Part shown: positions 15,226 to 15,749 of the stretch, in pieces
Layout: the number at the start of each line of letters is the position of its first letter
Position numbering within the stretch: the first letter of the stretch is position 1
NCBI GenBank assembly: GCA_023379555.1
Contig: JAMCQR010000012.1
Coordinates: forward strand, 1 to 15,749
Length of the DNA: 15,749 nt
Direction: 5' to 3'
Source of the DNA: Thermoplasmatota archaeon
Lineage (GTDB): Archaea; Thermoplasmatota; Thermoplasmata; Thermoplasmatales; GCA-001856825
Notes under the pieces: model-generated
The model's input: only the letters and a program-made list of their open reading frames with translations
Told to the model about the DNA's origin: nothing
Database searches by the model: none
Made by a program: the position numbers and the translations under genes

Positions 15226-15729
15226 TTATAGAGATTCTAAAATTTTTAAATACTCTTCTCGCCCAGCGTCAGATTTTATCCCCTTCTCATTGAAGTTGGT
15301 GCTTCCAGCTTTGTAACCCTGATTGTGAAGGGCGTCCAATATTTTGTTTTTCTTGATCTCCCTCTTTCCATTCGAGTTTTCATGGAAGAGAAACATCAAG
15401 TCCTCGTTCTCAAAGTTGCTGAAGATTCTTCTGGAATTTTCAGCAAAAGGAAAGGCCTCTATTTCCCTTAGGAGTGCAAGATTGTACATTTTTCCAGAAT
15501 ACAGTGGTCCAACCGTCTTTCCTTCTACATCGAATAATTTGAATTTCTTGATAGACTCATCAGCGACCTTGTTGCCTTTCTTGAATCTCACAAAGACTCT
15601 TATGAAGTGACCCTCCCTGAGGACCAAAAGCGGTTCCCCTGCCCTTCCAAGAGCGGCACCTCTTTCCATGACATATTTCAGGAAAATTCTTGTTGATATC
15701 TCCCTTGCGAATGTTCCTTTCATTGACAT
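15226..15729 (-). CDS. Unrecognised protein, N-terminus possibly beyond the window
   Basis: From ATG 15729 the product is 167 residues, but the frame stays open with no stop to the window edge (another six codons), so the true start may lie outside; ATG 15723 is also possible. The protein is soluble and basic, with no cysteine, signal or membrane segment. Visible stretches are RGAALGRAGEPLLVLREGHF, IRVFVRFKKG, a beta-rich KFKLFDVEGKTVGPLYSGK and a helical LALLREIEAFPFAEN. The C-terminal part reads like a small helical nucleic-acid-binding unit (REIKKNKILDALHNQGYK) but I cannot name a family. It is on the same strand as the ether-lipid operon, 52 bases upstream of it, yet the operon has its own TATA box. 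Confidence 0.6.
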   Translation of the reverse strand: MSMKGTFAREISTRIFLKYVMERGAALGRAGEPLLVLREGHFIRVFVRFKKGNKVADESIKKFKLFDVEGKTVGPLYSGKMYNLALLREIEAFPFAENSRRIFSNFENEDLMFLFHENSNGKREIKKNKILDALHNQGYKAGSTNFNEKGIKSDAGREEYLKILESL

Positions 15730-15749
15730 TGAACCGTATATCCTGAGTC

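Overview
The window looks like chromosome of a Thermoplasmatales-type euryarchaeon, probably an acidophile. Archaeal hallmarks visible here are an RNA polymerase K subunit, a Nop5-type C/D-box sRNP protein, the ether-lipid enzymes GGGP synthase and DGGGP synthase, and a hexulose-phosphate synthase fused to an RraA-like domain. Most genes have a TATA box centred about 22-28 bases before the start codon and no Shine-Dalgarno sequence, i.e. leaderless mRNAs. Genus cannot be fixed from sequence alone.

Layout. 1-929 (-): hexulose-6-phosphate synthase/RraA fusion, cut by the left edge. 1137-2995 (+): two surface proteins, one very rich in N-glycosylation sequons with a C-terminal membrane anchor, one anchored by an N-terminal helix. 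2972-3781 (-): Nop5-like protein, overlapping the second surface gene tail to tail. From 3879 (+): a GAF-type free methionine-(R)-sulfoxide reductase, then rpoK and a small unknown gene. 5040-6179 (-): class I aminotransferase with an altered PLP phosphate loop. About 6396-7020: wreck of a MalY/PatB-type C-S lyase. 7106-8522 (+): an AbiEi/AbiEii toxin-antitoxin pair. 8698-10878 (+): full-length catalase-peroxidase KatG with palindromes and a short upstream ORF in its leader. Then lipB-like octanoyltransferase (10928-11575), L-lysine 6-aminotransferase (11648-12982) and a five-repeat TPR protein (13028-13645), each with its own TATA box. 13642-15173 (-): a two-gene ether-lipid operon, DGGGP synthase then GGGP synthase. 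15226 to the right edge (-): an unrecognised protein, possibly incomplete at its N terminus.

How the genes fit together. The best-defined unit is the ether-lipid operon, which covers two consecutive steps of archaeal membrane lipid assembly. KatG and the methionine-sulfoxide reductase both point to oxidative-stress defence, though they are not in one operon. The PatB pseudogene next to AbiE forms an AT-rich accessory patch (about 6.2-8.5 kb) between core genes and looks like a site of gain and decay. I found no CRISPR array, tRNA, rRNA, transposase or phage module, and no clear novel multi-gene system. The most unusual points are the LipB-type enzyme in an archaeon, the katG leader, the altered aminotransferase loop and the operator-like repeats before abiEi.
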